Positions 7,817 to 17,652 are shown, counted from the first letter of the stretch. The stretch: 53,455 nt of DNA from Candidatus Reconcilbacillus cellulovorans (GCA_002507565.1 MOXJ01000018.1:1-53455); one strand, 5' to 3'. Made by a program: numbers and translations. The notes: generated by a model from the sequence alone, not told the origin.

Positions 7817-9403
7817 ATGTTCAAAGTGCTGGTATCCGACCCGGTCAGCGATCACGGCATCCGCCAGTTGGTCGAGGCGCCCGACGTCCAGGTCGACAAG
7901 AAAACCGGCCTGAGCGAGGACGAACTGGTCGCAATCATCGGGGAATACGACGCCCTGCTCGTGCGCAGCCAGACCAAGGTGACGAAGCGGGTGTTGGAGG
8001 CCGGCACGCGTCTGAAAGTCGTCGGCCGCGCGGGAGTCGGCGTCGACAACATCGACCTCGACGCCGCAACGTCGCGCGGCATTATCGTAATCAACGCGCC
8101 GGACGGCAACACGATCACCACGTGCGAGCATACGTTCGCGATGATGATGGCGCTGGCCCGTCACATTCCGCAGGCGTACGCCAAGACGATCGCCGGCCAA
8201 TGGGATCGGAAGTCGTTCGTCGGCGTCGAACTGCGCAACAAAACGCTCGGCATCATCGGCGTCGGCCGGATCGGTTCGGAAGTCGCCAAGCGTGCGAAAG
8301 CGTTCGGCATGGACGTCGTCGGCTACGACCCGTACATGACGGAGGAACGCGCCGAAAAGCTCGGCATCCGGCTCGGCACGATCGACGACATTTTGGAACA
8401 GGCCGATTTCATCACTGTCCACACGCCGCTTACGCCGGAAACGCGGCATATGATCGGCAAACCCCAATTTGAACGCATGAAGCGCGGCGTACGCATCATC
8501 AACTGCGCGCGCGGCGGCATCATCGACGAAGAGGCGCTGCTAGAAGCGATCGAGCGCGGCATCGTGGCCGGCGCGGCCGTCGACGTCTTCGAGGAGGAGC
8601 CGCCGCGGCCCGATCATCCGTTTTTCCGCAACCCGCATATCATCGTCACGCCGCACCTCGGCGCCTCCACGATCGAGGCGCAAGAAAACGTCGCGATCGA
8701 TGTATCCGAACAGATGCTGCGCGCGCTGCGCAACGAACCGTTCAAAAACGCCGTCAACCTGCCGCAGGTAGCGCCGGACGTTTTGAAAAAACTGCAGCCT
8801 TATTTCGGCCTCGGCGAACGGATCGGCCGCTTTCTCGGCCAGGTCATCCAGGGCGCCGTCCATGAAATCCAAATCGATTATTCAGGCGACCTCGTCGAAT
8901 GGGACATGAACCCGCTGACGCGTTACATCGTCAAAGGAGCGTTAACCCCGCATCTTGGCGACGAGGTCAACATCGTCAACGCCCTATACCTGGCCAAAAC
9001 GCGCGACATCGCGGTTTCGGTGCGCAAATCGTCGGCCAGTCGCGGCTTTACAAACCTGGTGCGCGTGTCGCTGCGTTCGAATCGGGAAGAACGGACGGCA
9101 GCGGGAACGCTTCTTTCGGGATACGGCGAACGGATCGTCGAAATCGACGGCTATCCCGTCGACGTAGCACCGGAAGGACATCTTCTTCTCGTCTCCCATT
9201 TCGACAAACCCGGCATCATCGGCCGCCTCGGCACGACGCTCGGCGCCAACGACGTCAACATCGCGACCATGCAGGTCGGACGCAAGACGGTCGGCGGCCC
9301 GGCGATCATGGTACTCGCGGTAGACAAGCCGGTGCCGAAAGACGTGCTGGCGGAAATCGCGCGTCAGCCGGAAATCCGGTCCGTTCGTGAAATCGACCTG
9401 TAA
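7817..9403 (+). CDS. serA: D-3-phosphoglycerate dehydrogenase
   Basis: 528 residues, the length of the long SerA type: catalytic and NAD-binding domains (1-315), an intervening ASB domain (about 320-450) and a C-terminal ACT domain (about 455-528). GVGRIGSEVAKRAKAFGMDV is the Rossmann fingerprint; the catalytic histidine is in TPHLGAST and the arginine in NCARGG. It oxidises 3-phosphoglycerate to 3-phosphohydroxypyruvate, the first step of serine synthesis, and the ACT domain usually gives serine feedback inhibition. It stands alone, with GGGGGAG before the ATG. Confidence 0.96.
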   Translation: MFKVLVSDPVSDHGIRQLVEAPDVQVDKKTGLSEDELVAIIGEYDALLVRSQTKVTKRVLEAGTRLKVVGRAGVGVDNIDLDAATSRGIIVINAPDGNTITTCEHTFAMMMALARHIPQAYAKTIAGQWDRKSFVGVELRNKTLGIIGVGRIGSEVAKRAKAFGMDVVGYDPYMTEERAEKLGIRLGTIDDILEQADFITVHTPLTPETRHMIGKPQFERMKRGVRIINCARGGIIDEEALLEAIERGIVAGAAVDVFEEEPPRPDHPFFRNPHIIVTPHLGASTIEAQENVAIDVSEQMLRALRNEPFKNAVNLPQVAPDVLKKLQPYFGLGERIGRFLGQVIQGAVHEIQIDYSGDLVEWDMNPLTRYIVKGALTPHLGDEVNIVNALYLAKTRDIAVSVRKSSASRGFTNLVRVSLRSNREERTAAGTLLSGYGERIVEIDGYPVDVAPEGHLLLVSHFDKPGIIGRLGTTLGANDVNIATMQVGRKTVGGPAIMVLAVDKPVPKDVLAEIARQPEIRSVREIDL

Positions 9404-9492
9404 GCCGGTTTTGTTCCACGAACAACAAGATCATTCTTCCGCCTTCGACGCCGTTCGCGCCCGTTCTCGCCCGGCGCCGGCGTCGGGGCGGG

Positions 9493-11364
9493 TCACGGCC
9501 GCCGCCGGACGGGCAAGAGGATCGAAAAGGTCGATCCTTGTCCGACGGTGCTTTCGACGTCGATGCGACCGCCGTGCGCCTCGACGATCTGCCGGGCGAT
9601 CGCCAGACCGAGCCCGGTGCCGCCGCCGGACGACCGCGTCCTCGCCTTGTCCGCCTTGTAAAAACGTTCGAAAATAAACGGCAAATCTTCCGCCGCAATC
9701 CCTTGTCCCTCGTCGGCGACCGAAACGCGGACATACGTTCCCGCCGCCGACTCCTCTCGAGCCGCGCTAATCCGGATCCGCTTGCCGGAAGGCGTATGGC
9801 GGAGCGCGTTGTCCAACAAGTTGGTCAGCACCTGTTCCAAACGGTCTTCGTCGGCCTCCTCCAACGTCAGAGGCTCGTCAGCCGGCATGTCGAGCTCGAC
9901 CGAAACACCGTGTTCCTTGCCGTAAACCGCAAACTTCCGCCAGACGCGGTCGAGCATAAGCCGCAAGTCTGTTGGGGCGAAGCGGAAATCCATATGCCCT
10001 GATTCCATTCTCGCCAGATCGAGTAAGTCGCGGACGAGCCTACCCATACGCACGGATTCGTCATAAATGATACGGGCGATTTCCCGGCGTTCTTCCGGCG
10101 TCGACGCAATGTCGTCAAGCAACGCCTCGCTGTATCCCTGCAACATCGACAGCGGCGTCCGCAACTCGTGCGAGACGTTGGCGACGAAATCTTTGCGCAG
10201 CCTGTCGAGCCGGTATTCCTCCGTCACGTCGCGCAGGACGGCGACCGCGCCGCGAACGGCATTTTCGCCGTCTCCGGACAGCGGCGTTACGACGACGGAA
10301 AACACCTCGTTTCGGACGTGCAGCTTGGCGTGCACCTCCCGCCGCTCATCCACCGCCGTTCGAAACGGCTGCGCAAGCGGTTGCGGCAGACGGCGCCCGC
10401 GTTCCCTTCCGCCTTCTGCTTCGACGCTGCGCGCGACACCCGCAACGCCGTCTGGACCGCCGTCTTCGTCGTCCAACGCATTCCACTGTTCGATCAAGCT
10501 TTCCCCCGGCGGGTTGGCCAGAAGCACGCGGCCTTCCGCGTCGAACGTCACGACGGCATCCGTCATACTCCGCAAAATGCCCGACAACAGTTCCTTTTCG
10601 TGGCGCAAATCGCGGATCGACCGCTCTAACCATTCCGCCATATGGTTGTAAGCACGCGCCAATTCTCCGATTTCATCGGACGAGGGAACGGGAACCCGCG
10701 TCGTATAGTCGCCGCGGGTAATGGCATCCGTCCCGGCTTTCAGCTGCAAGAGCGGCCGCGTAATGCGCGTCGACAGGAAAAACGCGAAAAAGGTCGTCAA
10801 CAAAAACCCAATGACAATCGCAATAAAAAACAATTTTGTATAATATTGTTGTATATAGACGAACTCAATCCTCTTTTGATAAACAATCGCAAGCCCCGAC
10901 GCCGACCCGTCCGCCCCGCGAACGGGAACCGCCCATGCAAGGTAATAGTCTGCGCCGTCTTCTTTCCAAAACCGGACCGGCCCTTCCGGACGGCTGGATT
11001 CGAGCACCCGGCGCAGGGCGTCGGCGCCGAACAACGGCACCAGCGCCGGCGCGGCCGACGTATCGCCTGCAGCCGGAACAAGATTTGTCGAAAGCAGGAC
11101 GAGCCCTGCGTCCTGTGCGTGCAGCAAGTCGGCGACGAGCGTCAGATAGTCCCCGGCGTCGCGGTGGGCGGATATCTGTTCCGCTACGCGCGAGGCAACG
11201 CGCAGCAAATGGCGCTCCTGGTCCACCGGCACGATCATGTTGGAATCGATAAACCGGCCGAGCAGCAGACTGTTGATCAGAAGGACGACGGCCACAAGTC
11301 CGATGATCGTCGCCCATAGCTTGCCGACGACGCTTTTCCAGAACCGGATGTTGAAGACAAACAC
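9493..11364 (-). CDS. resE: Sensor histidine kinase ResE
   Basis: 623 residues from the GTG at 11364, just after the resD stop. Order of parts: membrane helix 1 (about 8-30), extracytoplasmic sensor (about 31-175), helix 2 (about 180-202), HAMP (203-255), PAS (about 265-380), HisKA with the phospho-acceptor histidine in VSHELRTPLSM (about 400), and ATPase with N-box NLLDNALRHT, G1 DEGQGI and G2 GTGLGLAIA. It should phosphorylate ResD in response to redox or oxygen limitation, as in Bacillus. It is the last gene of the resABCDE cluster. Confidence 0.9.
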   Translation of the reverse strand: MFVFNIRFWKSVVGKLWATIIGLVAVVLLINSLLLGRFIDSNMIVPVDQERHLLRVASRVAEQISAHRDAGDYLTLVADLLHAQDAGLVLLSTNLVPAAGDTSAAPALVPLFGADALRRVLESSRPEGPVRFWKEDGADYYLAWAVPVRGADGSASGLAIVYQKRIEFVYIQQYYTKLFFIAIVIGFLLTTFFAFFLSTRITRPLLQLKAGTDAITRGDYTTRVPVPSSDEIGELARAYNHMAEWLERSIRDLRHEKELLSGILRSMTDAVVTFDAEGRVLLANPPGESLIEQWNALDDEDGGPDGVAGVARSVEAEGGRERGRRLPQPLAQPFRTAVDERREVHAKLHVRNEVFSVVVTPLSGDGENAVRGAVAVLRDVTEEYRLDRLRKDFVANVSHELRTPLSMLQGYSEALLDDIASTPEERREIARIIYDESVRMGRLVRDLLDLARMESGHMDFRFAPTDLRLMLDRVWRKFAVYGKEHGVSVELDMPADEPLTLEEADEDRLEQVLTNLLDNALRHTPSGKRIRISAAREESAAGTYVRVSVADEGQGIAAEDLPFIFERFYKADKARTRSSGGGTGLGLAIARQIVEAHGGRIDVESTVGQGSTFSILLPVRRRP

Positions 11365-11365
11365 G

Positions 11366-12076
11366 TTACTTCGGCACCTCGAGCTTGTAACCGACACCCC
11401 ACACCGTCGTGATCATCGCGGCGGCTTCTGGACAGACGCGGTTCAATTTTTCCCGCAACCGTTTGACGTGGGTGTCGACCGTCCGCAAATCGCCGAAAAA
11501 TTCATAATGCCACACGTCGCGCAACAGCTCTTCGCGCGAGAAAACTTTGTCGGGCGACGACGCCAAATAGTGGAGGAGTTCGTATTCCTTCGGCGTCAGA
11601 TGCACTTCCTGGCCGCAGGCGGTGACGCGACGGGCATCATATTCGATGACGAGATGCGGAAACATGATCGTACTGCCGCCCCGATCCTGCGGCGCAAACG
11701 TCGACGCCGTCGACCTGCGCAATACAGCCTTGACGCGGTAGACAATTTCCCGCGGACTGAACGGTTTGACGACATAATCGTCGGCTCCCGCTTCGAATCC
11801 CTGGACTCGGCTCGACTCCTCCCCGCGCGCTGTCAGCATGATGACGGGCGTCGCCTTCGCCTGGCGAAGCCTCTGACAGACTTCGATGCCGTCCATGCCC
11901 GGCATCATCAAATCGAGCACGATGAGATGGTAGTCCGTCTCCAAGGCGGCGCGAAGCGTCGACGGGCCGTCTTGCGCCTCGTCGACGCGATATCCTTCTT
12001 TCTCCAGATACATTTTGAGCAAACGGCGGATTCGCTCCTCGTCGTCCGCCACCAAAATCCGAACCGGCTCGCTCAA
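11366..12076 (-). CDS. resD: Response regulator ResD (OmpR family)
   Basis: 236 residues with a receiver domain (1-118; acidic pair DDE, phospho-acceptor aspartate in LDLMMPGMDGIE, lysine in VVKPFSPRE) and an OmpR-type winged helix (about 135-232, ending WGVGYKLEV). Start choice: a TTG at 12076 has a perfect AAAGGAGG 9 bases upstream and gives the length of B. subtilis ResD; the ATG at 12118 lies in the resC tail and has no site. ResD controls respiration and cytochrome genes, often including its own operon. Confidence 0.94.
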   Translation of the reverse strand: MSEPVRILVADDEERIRRLLKMYLEKEGYRVDEAQDGPSTLRAALETDYHLIVLDLMMPGMDGIEVCQRLRQAKATPVIMLTARGEESSRVQGFEAGADDYVVKPFSPREIVYRVKAVLRRSTASTFAPQDRGGSTIMFPHLVIEYDARRVTACGQEVHLTPKEYELLHYLASSPDKVFSREELLRDVWHYEFFGDLRTVDTHVKRLREKLNRVCPEAAAMITTVWGVGYKLEVPK

Positions 12077-12104
12077 CGCCCGAAACCTCCTTTTGTCCGA
12101 CGCC

Positions 12105-13346
12105 TCAAACCCCGGCATACGAATGCAGACCGGCGATCACGAGATTGACACCGACCAGCGTAAACATGACGACCAGAAAACCGAGAACACACAGCCAGGC
12201 CGACCGCATCCCACGCCATCCCCACGACAGCCGCAAATGGAGATAAGCCGTATAAAACAGCCATGTGATGAACGCCCACGTTTCTTTCGGGTCCCAGCCC
12301 CAAAACCTTCCCCAGGCTTCTTGCGCCCAAATCATGGCGAACACCAGCGCGCCGAGCGAAAAGATCGGATACCCGATGGCGATGGCGCGATAACTGACCT
12401 CATCGAGATCCTCGGGATCAAGCCCCGAAATGAGCGGCGCGACCGCCTGGCCGAGCGGCTTGCGCGCCACCGTCCGCAACAAGCCGTAAAGAACGGCACC
12501 ACCCGCCAGCGACCAGATCACCGTATTCAACTTTCGGCCGGCCTGCACGCCGTTCATCCAGGACGGCGCCCGAAACAACGGCCGCGAAAGCCCCAAAAAC
12601 GGATCCATCGACAAAAGTTCGCCGTCTGCCGGCGCGACGATCGGCGGCAACGTGTAAGTGACCGTCCGGACCGCGGAACCGGTCGACTGCTTGTCCGCAG
12701 CCGGCTGCCCTTCGCGGAAAACAGCCTCATAACCCGCGGCGCGAAACGTATAAACCAAAATCGCAAACGCCGCGATGACCAATCCCAGATACAACGTGAA
12801 TTCGACGCCGCGGCGCGGCCACGTCCGACGAAAATCGACCGTGCGCACGAGATACATGAGCGCCGCCGCAAACCCCACCGCAAAGAACGCTTCCCCGGCG
12901 GCGGCCGTCGTCACATGGAGGTACAGCCAGTAGCTTTGCAACGCCGGGATGAGGGGCTGAATCTCTTTCGGAAAAACCGAGGCGTAGGCCAGAAGTACGA
13001 CGCAGACCGGCATCGCGAACGCTCCGAACACCGGCGCCCGGTAAAACGCGTACAAAAGCAAAAACGCCCCCGCCGTCATCATGGCCAAAAACGCCATAAA
13101 CTCAAACATGTTGCTGGTCGGAATATGTCCGGCCGCCGCCCAGCGCGTTCCGAAAAAAACCGCATGCGACACGAAGCCGACGGCCGCAAGCCCGTAGCTG
13201 TACCACCCCCATCGTCTGGAATGGGTTTCGGGCGAACGGTTCGACCATCGCCGCCCCGTGATCGCGACGGCGAACCCGATGAACGCCAAACAATAAAGCA
13301 AGAACGCGACGAACAGAAACGCACTGCTGACCGCCGTCAGGTCCAT
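12105..13346 (-). CDS. resC: Cytochrome c biogenesis protein ResC (CcsA/CcsB family)
   Basis: 413 residues with about eight membrane helices. The tryptophan-rich haem-handling motif is present in GRFWGWDPKETWAFITW. With ResB it forms the system II complex that carries haem across the membrane and attaches it to CXXCH of apocytochromes. AAAGGAGG lies 9 bases before the ATG. It overlaps the resB stop by 10 bases, indicating translational coupling. There is a long hydrophilic loop of about 60-90 residues (around 195-260) between helices. Confidence 0.94.
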   Translation of the reverse strand: MDLTAVSSAFLFVAFLLYCLAFIGFAVAITGRRWSNRSPETHSRRWGWYSYGLAAVGFVSHAVFFGTRWAAAGHIPTSNMFEFMAFLAMMTAGAFLLLYAFYRAPVFGAFAMPVCVVLLAYASVFPKEIQPLIPALQSYWLYLHVTTAAAGEAFFAVGFAAALMYLVRTVDFRRTWPRRGVEFTLYLGLVIAAFAILVYTFRAAGYEAVFREGQPAADKQSTGSAVRTVTYTLPPIVAPADGELLSMDPFLGLSRPLFRAPSWMNGVQAGRKLNTVIWSLAGGAVLYGLLRTVARKPLGQAVAPLISGLDPEDLDEVSYRAIAIGYPIFSLGALVFAMIWAQEAWGRFWGWDPKETWAFITWLFYTAYLHLRLSWGWRGMRSAWLCVLGFLVVMFTLVGVNLVIAGLHSYAGV

Positions 13347-15028
13347 GAACGTTTGCCTCCTTTGTCGATCGCGCGCGGATCTGTCGGAAATCCCGCCTCG
13401 CGCAGGACCCGCGCCACTTCCAGCCGAAAACCGAACCAGTTTTTGTTCGTATGGGCACCGAGCAGCAATTCGCCGTTTTCAACCTGCACCCAGACGCGAC
13501 GGTGTTGCCAGTAAAGCCCGATACATACACCGATGATGAAGACGGCCGCTCCCGCCAGAACAAACGGTAACGCTTTTTCCTTGCGCACATTCAGATAACT
13601 GGTATAGAGCGAAAACTCCAAATCTTCCTGCATCGATTCCACCGAAAGCGAAAACGGGCTGCCCGCCGCACGGTTGAGGTCGGCTTCCCGGTACGTTTCC
13701 TTGTCCGCGGGCCGGACCAAATAAAGATGGCTGACGCCATCGGCCGGCAAATTCGGTCCGGTAATGCGAAAGACGTACGCGGGAGCTCGCGGCACGGGAG
13801 AACGAGTCGTCGGCCGTCCTTCCGCATCGAGCGAAAAATCAGGAAAATAGCGGACCAATTCCAATTTGTACGCCCCAACCCGATATTCCGTCTCCGGTTG
13901 CTTCGTGCGCAGCTCCAGTTTTCCGATCGTCTCCCCCGTCACTGCGTTCCGCAGCGTCGGGCGCACTTTCACAATTTGCGGCGTTTCGGCGAAATCGAAC
14001 TGATACACCAACAAGTCCCGATATCGAAGCGGCTTGTTCACCAAAATGTCGTGCCGAACCACTTCCCGAAGGACGGGCGGTTTCATCGGATCGTCGCAGT
14101 TCGCCGTGCATTCGTACAAAACCGCCTCGGTGCGATATTCTTTCGGAACGACCGCCCCTTTTTGCCGAAGCGTCTCGGGAAGCTCGTCCTCGCGGTAATA
14201 TTCCACCGTAAACCGTTCGTTTTTCAAGTAATATGGCGTTTCCGGAATCGGCAATGTTTCACCCTCGGGAAACGCTAAATATTGATCCATCGACCAGCCG
14301 GGTATGCTGCGCGCTAGAACCGCAAGTAATACGATGAGCAGGCCGACATGATTGATATAAGGTCCCCATCGACTAAAACGGCCTTTTTCGGCCAGCAGCG
14401 CATCGCCGTCCTTCCGGATGCGGTACCCGCGCCGCCTCAATCGTTCGGCCAGCCGATCCAGTAAATCTGCCGAACCCGCTTGGCCGCCGACTTCCACCTG
14501 CGCCCGGAACGAAATACGCTGTTGAGACAAAAATGTCGGATGCTTCCTCACCTTCTGGCGGGAAAGCGCGCGGTACAGCGGCAAAACGCGGTCCAGACTG
14601 CAGACGACGAGTGAGGTACCGAGCAGAACGAGTAATCCACGAAACCACCACGAATCGTACGTTCTCGAAAGTCCGAGTCGATAATAGTAATATCCGACCA
14701 TGCCGTACTGTCGGCGGTAATATTCGGCCAAATCGATCGCGTCCGCGTTGAGAATCGTATTTTCCTGGGGAAACACCGATCCGACCGCGGCCCCGAGAAG
14801 CGTCAACAAAAGAAGCACGACGGCGGTCCGAACGGACGAAAAAAAGCTCCAGATCCGATCCGCCGCGTTTTTCTGCGCCTTCTGGGAACGCCTGGCGGCC
14901 CCTTCATACCGCATGGGCAACGGCTCGTTCCCGTCGGCTTCACCGGTCGGTTTTCCGCACGCCTCACACAGCGCCGTTCCCGGGGGATTTTGATGTCCGC
15001 ACTCGCATTTCGTGTTTTCGATCAGCAA
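13337..15028 (-). CDS. resB: Cytochrome c biogenesis protein ResB, with N-terminal zinc ribbon
   Basis: 563 residues from a TTG at 15028 (GGGAGG 7 bases upstream; no ATG or GTG nearby fits). Residues 6-27 form a four-cysteine knuckle (CECG ... CEACG) ahead of the normal ResB body: helices at about 65-85, 125-145 and 215-235, a large extracytoplasmic domain and a final helix near residue 515. ResB works with ResC in system II haem ligation. The zinc ribbon is absent from B. subtilis ResB. The start lies 26 bases after resA and the end overlaps resC. Confidence 0.92.
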   Translation of the reverse strand: MLIENTKCECGHQNPPGTALCEACGKPTGEADGNEPLPMRYEGAARRSQKAQKNAADRIWSFFSSVRTAVVLLLLTLLGAAVGSVFPQENTILNADAIDLAEYYRRQYGMVGYYYYRLGLSRTYDSWWFRGLLVLLGTSLVVCSLDRVLPLYRALSRQKVRKHPTFLSQQRISFRAQVEVGGQAGSADLLDRLAERLRRRGYRIRKDGDALLAEKGRFSRWGPYINHVGLLIVLLAVLARSIPGWSMDQYLAFPEGETLPIPETPYYLKNERFTVEYYREDELPETLRQKGAVVPKEYRTEAVLYECTANCDDPMKPPVLREVVRHDILVNKPLRYRDLLVYQFDFAETPQIVKVRPTLRNAVTGETIGKLELRTKQPETEYRVGAYKLELVRYFPDFSLDAEGRPTTRSPVPRAPAYVFRITGPNLPADGVSHLYLVRPADKETYREADLNRAAGSPFSLSVESMQEDLEFSLYTSYLNVRKEKALPFVLAGAAVFIIGVCIGLYWQHRRVWVQVENGELLLGAHTNKNWFGFRLEVARVLREAGFPTDPRAIDKGGKRSWT

Positions 15029-15054
15029 CCCCGATCCTCCCCGTCGGCGAACGA

Positions 15055-15585
15055 TCACGAAAGAAGCGAGACTACGATCCGCTCGATCATCGGCTCGTTC
15101 ATTTCTCCTTCCTGCTTGAACCGGATCACGCCCCGGGCGTCGATAAAAAAGCTGGTGGGATACACGACGACGCCGTATTTTTTGCGGACCGACTCGTTCG
15201 GATCGTAAAGCGCCGGAAACGTCAAGCCGTACTGTTCCATAAATCCCTTTACCGTCACGGCGCTTTCGCCGATGTTGACGGCCAGCACTTCGAAGCCGCT
15301 CGGCTTCCATTTCCGGTACTGGCTTTCGATCGCCGGCATTTCCCGTTTGCAGGGTTCGCACCAGGATCCCCAGAAATTGACGAGCACGACTTTCCCGCGC
15401 AACCCGCTCAGCTCGTATATCCGACCGTCGACGGCGGAAAGCGCGAAATCGGGTGCTTGATCCCCGACTTCAGGCGTTTTCGTCGGCGATCGGAATCCCT
15501 CGACGATCGTATAGCCGCCCAGAACGACAACGGCGGCGAAAATGACGGCCTGCAACCATCGCTTCTGCTTTTTCATGTCTTCCAT
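15055..15585 (-). CDS. resA: Thiol-disulfide oxidoreductase ResA
   Basis: 176 residues: an N-terminal membrane anchor (about 10-30) and an extracytoplasmic thioredoxin-fold domain with the ResA active site WCEPCK. The glutamate between the cysteines is characteristic of ResA and lowers the cysteine reactivity so that oxidised apocytochrome c is recognised. It reduces the CXXCH cysteines before haem attachment. Electrons would come from CcdA; a ccdA gene is present at 43.5 kb. It heads the resABC(DE) operon, 4 bases after rluB. Confidence 0.95.
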   Translation of the reverse strand: MEDMKKQKRWLQAVIFAAVVVLGGYTIVEGFRSPTKTPEVGDQAPDFALSAVDGRIYELSGLRGKVVLVNFWGSWCEPCKREMPAIESQYRKWKPSGFEVLAVNIGESAVTVKGFMEQYGLTFPALYDPNESVRKKYGVVVYPTSFFIDARGVIRFKQEGEMNEPMIERIVVSLLS

Positions 15586-15589
15586 TATA

Positions 15590-16357
15590 TCAGCTTCCGT
15601 CGCCGGAATTGTGAAGTTTGTGTGTCCGACGGGCGGCCGCCCGCAACAGATCGACCTCTTTTTCCGTCAGCGGCCGGTAGCGCCCGACCGGCAGCGAGCC
15701 GAGCCGAAGCGGACCGATCCCGACGCGGACGAGCCGTTCGACGGGATGACCGATCGCTTCGAACATGCGGCGCACCTGACGCTTCCTTCCTTCGCGGATC
15801 GTCACCCGGATGACGGCCTCGTCGCGTTCCAGATCGACGTCTTCGTATTCGACCTGCGCAGGCGCCGTCACACCGTCCTCCAACCGAATGCCCCGCCGAA
15901 GCCTTTCCAACAGCGAACCGTGCGGAACGCCGCGAACGGTCGCCAGATACGTTTTCGGAACGCCGTAACGCGGGTGCGTCAACAAGTGCGCGAAATCCCC
16001 GTCGTCCGTAAGCAGCAGCAATCCTTCCGTGTCGGCGTCGAGCCGGCCGACCGGATAGACACGCGCACCGACGTCGCGGACGAGATCAACGACCGTCTTG
16101 CGGCCGAACGGATCGGATACGCTGCTTAAATACCCCTTCGGTTTATGAAGCATCAAATAAACTTTCTTATTCTTCGGCGGAACGCGCACCGGCCGGCCGT
16201 CGACCGAAATGCGGTCGCGCTCGGGATCGACCTTGACGCCGAGCCGGGTGACCGTTTTCCCGTTGACGGCGACGCGTCCGGCCGCGATCCATTCCTCGCA
16301 TTTGCGCCGGGAACCGAGTCCCGCCGCCGCCAGCACCTTCTGCAACCTTTCGAGCAT
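15590..16357 (-). CDS. rluB: 23S rRNA pseudouridine(2605) synthase RluB
   Basis: 255 residues: an S4 RNA-binding domain (1-60) and the RsuA/RluB catalytic domain (65-240) with the catalytic-aspartate motif GRLDADTEGLLLLT near residue 105. It converts a uridine in helix 90 of 23S rRNA to pseudouridine. ATG 16357 has GGAGGGG 7 bases upstream. It is placed between spmB and resA, the same neighbourhood as B. subtilis ypuL, and is probably co-transcribed with the spm genes. Confidence 0.93.
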   Translation of the reverse strand: MLERLQKVLAAAGLGSRRKCEEWIAAGRVAVNGKTVTRLGVKVDPERDRISVDGRPVRVPPKNKKVYLMLHKPKGYLSSVSDPFGRKTVVDLVRDVGARVYPVGRLDADTEGLLLLTDDGDFAHLLTHPRYGVPKTYLATVRGVPHGSLLERLRRGIRLEDGVTAPAQVEYEDVDLERDEAVIRVTIREGRKRQVRRMFEAIGHPVERLVRVGIGPLRLGSLPVGRYRPLTEKEVDLLRAAARRTHKLHNSGDGS

Positions 16358-16430
16358 GTTTCGGCCCCTCCGACGCGCCGTCGTTGGCATTCTTACTTAT
16401 CTCCCATCATAACCGACGGCAACGGGGCGC

Positions 16431-16970
16431 TCAAGTCGGCCCGAAAACCCATCGGCAAATCCAGACGGACGCGAAAAAACCGACCACATCCGACATCAGC
16501 CCGACTTTCAGCGCGTACCGGCCGTTTCGGATGCCCACGGCGCCGAGATAAACCGTGATGACGTAGAGCGTCGTCTCCGTGCTTCCCTGCACGGTCGAGG
16601 CGATTCGGGCGACGAGGGAGTCCGCGCCGTGTTGCCGCATCAGTTCGACGACAAACGCCAGCGATCCGGATCCCGTCAGCGGCCTTAAGAGCGCGAGCGG
16701 CGCCGTTTCAGCCGGAACTCCGACCTTGTCCAGCGCCGGCCGAATCCAGTCCAGCAGCAGATCAAGCGCTCCCGAAGCGCGAAAAACGGCGATCGCCGCC
16801 ATCATGCCGACCAGATGAGGAATGAGGCGAACCGCCGTATCAAACCCGTCCCTGGCGCCCTCGACGAACGATTCGTAGACGGCAACCCCGCGCAGCGCGG
16901 CGTAGAGAGGAACCGAGACAACCACGATGGGTACGAGCCATCCCGACAGCGCCGCGACGGTATCATACAC
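16431..16970 (-). CDS. spmB: Spore maturation protein SpmB
   Basis: 179 residues, matching the 178 of B. subtilis SpmB. It is a nucleoside-recognition (Gate) domain membrane protein with several helices and the conserved PLTGSGSLAF and STVQGSTETT segments. With SpmA it is needed for full spore-core dehydration in Bacillus. The start is a GTG with AGGGGAGG 9 bases upstream that overlaps the spmA stop by 8 bases (GTGTATGA), implying coupled translation; a longer frame from 17042 is rejected on that basis. Confidence 0.93.
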   Translation of the reverse strand: MYDTVAALSGWLVPIVVVSVPLYAALRGVAVYESFVEGARDGFDTAVRLIPHLVGMMAAIAVFRASGALDLLLDWIRPALDKVGVPAETAPLALLRPLTGSGSLAFVVELMRQHGADSLVARIASTVQGSTETTLYVITVYLGAVGIRNGRYALKVGLMSDVVGFFASVWICRWVFGPT

Positions 16971-17652
16971 GGCCGTCGCCCTCCCCTGGCCCGCGGCATC
17001 GACCGTTTTTCTGCGCCGCACTGCCGGACGATGTTCCCCCATCCGGGCGATTCGGCCCGCCGGAGAACGGCCGTCCGAAATGGCGCCGCCGATACCAGCG
17101 GTCCAACACGATCGCCGCCGCCGTCGAAATCGCCGTCGCCAGCAGCGTCGTGCCGACGACGTCGGCAGGATTGGTCGCTCCCATGTTCGCCCGTATCGCG
17201 ATGATCGTCGTCGGCAACAGCGTCACGCTGGCGGTGTTGACGACGAGCAGCGTGCACATGGCGGCGGAAGCGCGGGTCGGATCGGGATTGAGCTTTTGCA
17301 ACTCCTGCATGGCGCGGATGCCCATTGGCGTCGCCGCGTTGCCGAGACCGAACACATTGGCGGTCAAATTGGACAAAATGTAACCGAGTGCAGGATGATC
17401 GCGCGGAACATCTGGAAACAAGAAGCGGACGACCGGACCTAGCACCCTCGCCGCCGCCCGCACAAGGCCCCCTTCTTCCGCGATCCGCATTATGCCCATC
17501 CAAAAGGCGAGCACGCCGATCATGCCGAGGCTGATCGTCACCCCGGTTTTCACCCCGTCGTACAGCGCTTGCGACGCTTCGTCGATTTTCCCTCCGACAG
17601 CCGCAAACAAAAAACCGCCAGCGATTAGGAAGATCCAGATCCAGTTGACCAT
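16963..17652 (-). CDS. spmA: Spore maturation protein SpmA
   Basis: 229 residues, with the Gate-domain motif LTANVFGLGNAATPMG near residue 100 and several membrane helices. It is about 30 residues longer than B. subtilis SpmA because of a hydrophilic, glycine-rich C-terminal tail (about 195-229), which overlaps the spmB ribosome binding site. The ATG at 17652 is inside the end of dacB (28-base overlap) and has GGGGGA 8 bases upstream. dacB-spmA-spmB form one operon, under sigma-E in Bacillus. Confidence 0.93.
   Translation of the reverse strand: MVNWIWIFLIAGGFLFAAVGGKIDEASQALYDGVKTGVTISLGMIGVLAFWMGIMRIAEEGGLVRAAARVLGPVVRFLFPDVPRDHPALGYILSNLTANVFGLGNAATPMGIRAMQELQKLNPDPTRASAAMCTLLVVNTASVTLLPTTIIAIRANMGATNPADVVGTTLLATAISTAAAIVLDRWYRRRHFGRPFSGGPNRPDGGTSSGSAAQKNGRCRGPGEGDGRV

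Noticed and set aside
9403-9493. Terminator between serA and resE
   Set aside because: The GC-rich segment can form stems but has no T tract on either strand and no single convincing fold.
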